Shown here in pieces: positions 34,450 through 38,534 of a DNA stretch of 38,534 nucleotides. The notes under the pieces are model-generated. The model was given only the letters and a program-made list of their open reading frames with translations, had not been told where the DNA came from and did not search any database. Origin of the DNA: Kineococcus rubinsiae (lineage in GTDB: Bacteria; Actinomycetota; Actinomycetes; Actinomycetales; Kineococcaceae). Both the position numbers and the translations under genes were made by a program. Where the stretch lies: positions 1 through 38,534 of the forward strand of contig NZ_VWPY01000041.1 of NCBI RefSeq assembly GCF_011839805.1, read 5' to 3'. Position 1 is the first letter of the stretch. Each line of letters opens with the position of its first letter.

Positions 34450-35873
34450 GGGGAGGCCTCCGGGGTGGTGGGCGGGTCGTCGGGCAGCGTCACCAGCAGC
34501 AGCCGGTGCGCGAGGGGGCGCAGCGCGGCCAGCACCCCGTCGGGGGCCGCGAGCGCCGCCGGGTCGCAGGACGCGTCCACGACCAGCACGCAGACCGCCC
34601 AGGGCCCGCCGGGGCGGGAGACGTTGTGCGCGTAGCGCGGGCCGGGGCCGTCGACGGGCGCGTCGGCGCTGCGGAAGGCGACCGAGGAGCGCACGGCGTA
34701 GCCGGGGTCGTCGACGGCGAGCACGGGCGAGCGGGTGGTCGAGCTCGAGCGGACCTCGCGGCCGGGGCCGGCGAGCCCGACCGCGAGCAGCTGCGGGACG
34801 TGCAGCAGCTCCTCCGAGCCCAGGACGAGCACGGGCCCGGGGCCCGGGCCGACGGCCGCGCCGACCTCGGCGACCAGCCCGGGCAGCGCGGCCACGAGGG
34901 CCTCGCGGGCCGCGGGTGACGTCCCGTGCCGGGCGGTCAGCGGCACCCCGGCGGGCCAGCGCGGCCGCACGTGCTCGACGTCGGCGGGCACCGCGCGGGG
35001 CCGCGGCACGGGCGCGGGCGGTGCGGCCGCGACGAGCGCGCTGCCGGCGGCGAGGACGCCGTCGGGCAGCACGACGGAGCCCTCGACGAGACTCACGACG
35101 TCGATGCGGGTGCCGAGCCGGGCCGCGAGGCCGGCCAGCCGGGCGCGGTCGGCGGGTCCGCGGGCGTCCAGCAGGCCGGCGACGACGTAGTGCCGGCGCG
35201 GGGTGCGGGCGTGCAGGACCTCCAGCGTGTTCGCCACCGTACGACCGGTCGAGAGCTCGTCGTCGACGAGCACCAGCGGCGCAGCGGGGTCCGCGAGCGC
35301 CCGCAGCACCGCGGCGTCGGTGGGCAGCAGCTGGTGGCCGGTGGCGTGGGAGTGCTCCTCCTCGAAGCCCGCGTAGCCCGCAGCGGCCGGGACCGCGCGC
35401 CGCGTGGAGTGCAGGCACGGGCCGCCGAGCGCGTCGGCGACGCCCTGGCCGAGGCCCGTCGCCGTCTCGGCGTAGCCGATGACCAGCGCGTCCGGCCGCG
35501 CGGGCGGGCGGACGCTGGCCGCGAGGACGTCCGCGGCGGCGGCGCCGTCGCCCGCGAGCGCCGCCCGCCACCGGGCGGTCGTCGGCCCGGGGGCGTCCGG
35601 CACACCCAGCGCCTGGGCGACGCGCCCGCCGAGGCGCAGCGCCGCGGCCCGCACGAGCTGCGGGTCGGTGGGCACGTGCTTGCCGAGGACCCGGGAGACG
35701 AGCAGGTGGGCGCGGCGCGGGTTGCGGCGCAGCGCGAGCCCGAGCAGGTCGTGGACGTCGAGGCCGTCGGCCCCGGGGGCGCCGGTGAGCTCCAGGCCGA
35801 GGCGCTCGCTCACCCAGCCCCCGGACCACACCGGCTCGGCGGGACCGGCCGGGGGGCGGGAGTCCAGGCTCAC
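34446..35873 (-). CDS. Phosphoribosyltransferase with C-terminal TRSP domain (PRTase_2/TRSP)
   Basis: A 475-residue protein of the Ter-linked phosphoribosyltransferase group. The N-terminal half holds NPRRAHLLVSRVLGKHVPTD (51-70), ALVIGYAETATGLGQGVADA, the FEEEHSHATGHQL motif, and a canonical PRPP loop APLVLVDDELSTGRTVANTL (198-217). The C-terminal half (from about 310) contains RHGTSP and VLVLGSEELLHVPQLLAVGL and ends in a compact domain with SVAFRSADAPVDGPGPRYAH, the TRSP-type region. It would transfer a phosphoribosyl group to an unknown acceptor. It overlaps neighbours by 4 bp on both sides; GTG 35873. Confidence 0.88.
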   Translation of the reverse strand: MSLDSRPPAGPAEPVWSGGWVSERLGLELTGAPGADGLDVHDLLGLALRRNPRRAHLLVSRVLGKHVPTDPQLVRAAALRLGGRVAQALGVPDAPGPTTARWRAALAGDGAAAADVLAASVRPPARPDALVIGYAETATGLGQGVADALGGPCLHSTRRAVPAAAGYAGFEEEHSHATGHQLLPTDAAVLRALADPAAPLVLVDDELSTGRTVANTLEVLHARTPRRHYVVAGLLDARGPADRARLAGLAARLGTRIDVVSLVEGSVVLPDGVLAAGSALVAAAPPAPVPRPRAVPADVEHVRPRWPAGVPLTARHGTSPAAREALVAALPGLVAEVGAAVGPGPGPVLVLGSEELLHVPQLLAVGLAGPGREVRSSSTTRSPVLAVDDPGYAVRSSVAFRSADAPVDGPGPRYAHNVSRPGGPWAVCVLVVDASCDPAALAAPDGVLAALRPLAHRLLLVTLPDDPPTTPEASP

Positions 35874-37075
35874 CCGCCCGCCGCCTTGATGGCGACGGTC
35901 GCCTCGTCGAGGGCCTTGAGGACCTGGACGTAGGTGACGCCCTCGCACGCGACGCCGAACGCGTCCGCGCGCGCGAGCACGCGCTCGGCCCACGCCCGGT
36001 GCGGCCCGGCCTCGTTCATCTTGTTGCGGTAGGAGGAGCGCATGGCGCCGCCGGAGACCTGGCCCACGACGTCGGAGGCGTCGGTCCAGTCCTCGTGGGT
36101 GACGACCGACATGGCGTGCACGACGGCCACGTGCGAGGGGTGGATGACGGTCTTGCCCTGCAGGCCGTTGACGGTGTCCAGGACGATCTCGCGCACGAGC
36201 CCGTCGAGGTCGTCGTCGATGAGCTGCTCGCGCAACTCCTCGGCCCCGGACTCGGCGAAGGGGCCCGGCGACAGGACGCTGCGGAACACCCGCTCGCCCG
36301 TGCCGAAGTGCTCCCAGACGGGCGCGGTGATCGGGTGGCCCGTCCCGTCCGCCCGGCCCAGGACGTTGACGACGTCACCGAGGACGTCGGCGACGACGCG
36401 GACGTCCCACACGGTGCTGCCGCGCGGGCGGCGCAGGCCGTAGGCCGCCGACAGGTCGGTGGCACCCGTGCGCACGGCCAGGACGAGGTCGCGGTTGGCG
36501 TCGAGGACCTCGCGGATGCGGAACAGCGCCTCGTGCCGGGTGTCCAGGTGGGCGACGTCGCGGCTCTCCAGCACCGGCATGGCCCACAGCCGCCGCCCCG
36601 CCAGGTCCGAGGCCCGACGCACCGCGGCCAGCCAGTCGGCGGGGTCGGGCTGCCCCGCGCCGCCGAACTTCGGCAGCACGAACCCGAGCAGGCAGTCCAG
36701 GCCCACGCCCGCACGCTCGACGACGCTGAGCAGCTGCTCGGGCGTGCGGGTCCGCACGAACAGCATGAGCGGCGGGTCCTCGCGCCAGCCGGGCGTGCGG
36801 GCCAGCCCGGTCAGCTCGCGCACGAGGATCTCCTCGGCCTCGGCGACGCGATCGTCGGGGACGGAGTCCTCCAGGCACGCCACCGCGCTGACCGAGCCGC
36901 GCCGGGCCAGGCGCAGCAGGTCACCCGCGAGCCGCTGGCGGGTAGCGGGGCAGTAGATGGTGGCGCCGAGCGCGACGGCGAGCTGGTCGCGGCCCGCCGT
37001 AAGGTCGACGGGTCGCGGCGGCACGCAGAAGAGGCGCTCGAGCTGCTCAGGGCTCAGCGTGGAGAAGTGACGCAC
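35870..37075 (-). CDS. HpcH/HpaI aldolase / citrate lyase-like TIM-barrel enzyme of the Ter cluster
   Basis: A 401-residue CitE-like enzyme of the HpcH/HpaI superfamily, which cleaves or joins C-C bonds of 2-oxo acid or CoA substrates with Mg2+. Recognisable text includes ATIYCPATRQRLAGDLLRLA, SVSAVACLEDSVPDDRVAEA (metal-binding acidic residues), LLGFVLPKFGGAGQPD, LWAMPVLESRDVAHLDTRHE and GLQGKTVIHPSHVAVVHAMS, where PKF and KTVIHPSH are family hallmarks. It is larger than typical CitE. GTG 37075 lies 31 bp after the terD stop, and its own stop overlaps the PRTase gene by 4 bp. The substrate is unknown. Confidence 0.9.
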   Translation of the reverse strand: MRHFSTLSPEQLERLFCVPPRPVDLTAGRDQLAVALGATIYCPATRQRLAGDLLRLARRGSVSAVACLEDSVPDDRVAEAEEILVRELTGLARTPGWREDPPLMLFVRTRTPEQLLSVVERAGVGLDCLLGFVLPKFGGAGQPDPADWLAAVRRASDLAGRRLWAMPVLESRDVAHLDTRHEALFRIREVLDANRDLVLAVRTGATDLSAAYGLRRPRGSTVWDVRVVADVLGDVVNVLGRADGTGHPITAPVWEHFGTGERVFRSVLSPGPFAESGAEELREQLIDDDLDGLVREIVLDTVNGLQGKTVIHPSHVAVVHAMSVVTHEDWTDASDVVGQVSGGAMRSSYRNKMNEAGPHRAWAERVLARADAFGVACEGVTYVQVLKALDEATVAIKAAGG

Positions 37076-37106
37076 CGGGGGGCGCCTGCCGCGGTCTTCG
37101 CGCGGC

Positions 37107-37688
37107 TCAGAGGAAGGGGACGACGGCGGGGACGAGGTCCTTGACGGTCCGCCCCGTCGCGATCGCGCCGATGGCCGTCATGGCCCACCCGGACCCGTCG
37201 CGCGCGACCTTGGCCATGACCTGCGCGTTGTGCTTCCCGGACCCGCTGAGCTCGTAGCGGGCGATCTCCGTCGGCTGCGGGCCGGCGGCGTCCAGCAGGC
37301 GGCAGAACGCGTTCTCGATCTGCGTGAAGTCCTGCCCCGTGAAGCTGTTGACCGTGAAGACGAGGCTGGTCACCGCGGCGGGCACGGCCGTGAGGTCGAC
37401 GATGATCGACTCGTCGTCGCCCTCGCCCGCGCCGGTGCGGTTGTCCCCCGTGTGCGTGACCGAGCCGTCGCGGCTGCGCAGCTGCTGGAACCAGACCTGG
37501 TCGACGAGCGCCCCGCGGGCGTCGAAGAGCAGGCACGACGCGTCGAGGTCGACGTCGATCGACTTCCTGCGCCCGAAGAGGCCCTTGGCGCTGGCGTCCC
37601 AGCCCAGGCCCATGACGACGCGCGTGAGCTGACCCCCGCCGGACTTCTCCAGCGACAACCGCTGTCCCTTGGCCAGGCTGACCGACAT
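37107..37688 (-). CDS. terD: TerD family protein
   Basis: A 193-residue cytosolic TerD/CABP-type protein linked to tellurite resistance, phage inhibition and general stress. It starts MSVSLAKGQRLSLEKSGGGQ, then VVMGLGWDAS. The Ca2+-binding loop DGSVTHTGDNRTGAGEGDDE is complete at about 74-93. It ends with NAFCRLLDAAG, YELSGSGKHNAQVMAKVARD and the usual GWAMTAIGAIATGRTVKDLV. The ATG at 37688 has a near-ideal AGGAGG on the minus strand 5 nt upstream. It is the first gene after the TerA-like protein and precedes the enzymatic genes, so it is part of one polycistronic unit. Confidence 0.95.
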   Translation of the reverse strand: MSVSLAKGQRLSLEKSGGGQLTRVVMGLGWDASAKGLFGRRKSIDVDLDASCLLFDARGALVDQVWFQQLRSRDGSVTHTGDNRTGAGEGDDESIIVDLTAVPAAVTSLVFTVNSFTGQDFTQIENAFCRLLDAAGPQPTEIARYELSGSGKHNAQVMAKVARDGSGWAMTAIGAIATGRTVKDLVPAVVPFL

Positions 37689-37775
37689 GCCTACCTCCTC
37701 GTCGTGCGCGCAGGTGCGCGCGGCTGTGCGTGCCCTCGCAGGGAGGACGTCTGGTCGGGGCGCTCCGTTCCGCGC

Positions 37776-38534
37776 TCAGGCGGTGCGGGGCGTCGTCCCG
37801 CCCGGGCCCCACTCGAGGTCGTCGAAGCCGTAGGCGGCGGCGACCTCGGCCTGGGGGCCGGGGAAGAACTCGTTCTCGCGGCGGACCACGAGGTCGCCGG
37901 CGACGTGGTGCACCGAGGCGAGCGCGCAGGTGCGCGCCCCCGCCGGGGCACCGGCCGCCCACATCTGCAGCCGGCTGCCGTCGCGGCGCCGCACCGTCAG
38001 GTGCGGGGCCAGCGCCGCGAAGTCGGGCGCCTGCTCGTTCGTGGAGTACAGGTAGAGCACGAGGCGCCGCAGGACGTCCACGTGGCGGCCGTCGACGAGG
38101 AGCTCCTCCCCCGCCTCCTCGCTGCGCGGGCCGAGCCGCAGCACCTGCCGCGCGCCGTACCCCGGGGCCATGAGCAGGTCACCGAGGGACTGCACCGCCC
38201 CCGAGTGACGGTCCTGCGTCTCCCACAGGCACCCGAGGTGAACATCGGTGGAGCGTTGCAGCCCGCGCGCGGTCACCTGCCGCTCCCACTGCAGGAGGAT
38301 CCGCAGCGTGCCGCCCTCGCGCTGGGCGGCGGTGACGGTCGTGACGGGCGTCTCGTCGTCGAGCACGAGGCGCTCCTCGGACACCCGCGCCCGTCCCACC
38401 TCCGCGAGCGAGGGCGGTGGGGCGACGGGCGCCGTGCGGGCCGGGGCCGGCCGCACCGGTGCGGGCCGGACCGGTGGGGCCGGCGAGGTGGCGGGGGGTG
38501 TGGCCGGCGCGGGCGACGCCGGACGGACCACCGG
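37776..38534 (-). CDS. TerA-like tellurium-resistance family protein, 5' end beyond window
   Basis: About 252 residues are visible and the frame is open to the right edge; a GTG at 38531 is probably internal. A Pro/Ala/Arg-rich linker (about 40 residues, repeated APVRPAP-type text) leads into a TerA-type beta-sandwich domain: GGTLRILLQWERQ, STDVHLGCLWETQDRHSGAV, QSLGDLLMAPGYGARQ, RRLVLYLYSTNEQAPDFAAL and CALASVHHVAGDLVVRRENE, then EVAAAYGFDDLEWGPG. In longer homologues a TerD-like domain precedes the linker; here it would lie outside the window. It is upstream of terD with 87 bp between, on the same strand. Confidence 0.85.
   Translation of the reverse strand, partial: PVVRPASPAPATPPATSPAPPVRPAPVRPAPARTAPVAPPPSLAEVGRARVSEERLVLDDETPVTTVTAAQREGGTLRILLQWERQVTARGLQRSTDVHLGCLWETQDRHSGAVQSLGDLLMAPGYGARQVLRLGPRSEEAGEELLVDGRHVDVLRRLVLYLYSTNEQAPDFAALAPHLTVRRRDGSRLQMWAAGAPAGARTCALASVHHVAGDLVVRRENEFFPGPQAEVAAAYGFDDLEWGPGGTTPRTA

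Noticed and set aside
34450-35829. Upstream extension of the StiP frame
   Set aside because: It runs through the PRTase gene in another frame; the true start is set by the 4-bp overlap at 34449.

Overview
The window is very GC-rich, almost every codon ends in G or C, and genes are dense with many GTG starts and 4-bp GTGA overlaps. This points to a high-GC actinomycete. The backbone order lipB - lipA - DUF4191 - RDD - glnA - (glnE, glnA2) matches the order I know from Mycobacterium tuberculosis (Rv2217-Rv2222c) and relatives. A Kineosporiaceae or Kineococcus-like host is my guess from style and gene content, not something the sequence proves. Several genes have a TANNNT -10 hexamer only 6-7 nt before the start codon, which suggests leaderless transcripts. 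I saw no tRNA, rRNA, CRISPR, insertion sequence or phage gene.

Layout: (1) 1-3057: a truncated Ser/Thr kinase gene, divergent from an FAD amine-oxidase-like gene that overlaps a peptidase S51 gene. (2) 3080-10195: the lipoate and glutamine synthetase core. lipB is separated from lipA by an F420-type (LLM) oxidoreductase and a serine beta-lactamase-fold protein. lipA, DUF4191, RDD and glnA follow. A textbook four-half-site GlnR box lies in front of glnA. (3) 10457-17043: an accessory block inserted between glnA and glnE/glnA2. It holds a secreted GH10 xylanase with a strong promoter and operator, a LacI regulator, a coiled-coil membrane protein, an acetamidase/formamidase plus SDR pair, a PEP-mutase/isocitrate-lyase family enzyme, a disordered small protein and a PLDc_N-like membrane protein. 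(4) 17139-25725: glnA2-glnE on the minus strand, an AbiEi-like protein, then nadE-panB overlapping by 4 bp.

(5) 25750-32004: an alpha-glucoside module. A ROK-type regulator diverges from a GH13 alpha-glucosidase that carries an apparent 1-nt frameshift near its 5' end. A lipoprotein binding protein and two permeases follow, with no ATPase gene nearby. (6) 32441-38534, all on the minus strand: a tightly coupled Ter-type stress cluster. In transcription order it reads TerA-like (cut by the window edge), TerD, HpcH/HpaI-type TIM-barrel lyase, PRTase_2/TRSP phosphoribosyltransferase, StiP/PRTase_1 protein and HAD hydrolase. The last four genes overlap by 4 bp (or sit at GTGTGA), so they are probably translated as a unit. 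This cluster matches the computationally predicted Ter-linked pathway for a nucleoside-like metabolite and is the least characterised system in the window.

Two regulatory links stand out. The GlnA at 8771-10195 has the adenylylation Tyr, whereas GlnA2, encoded beside the adenylyltransferase GlnE, has Trp there. Sugar use is controlled locally by LacI and ROK regulators whose candidate operators are visible.
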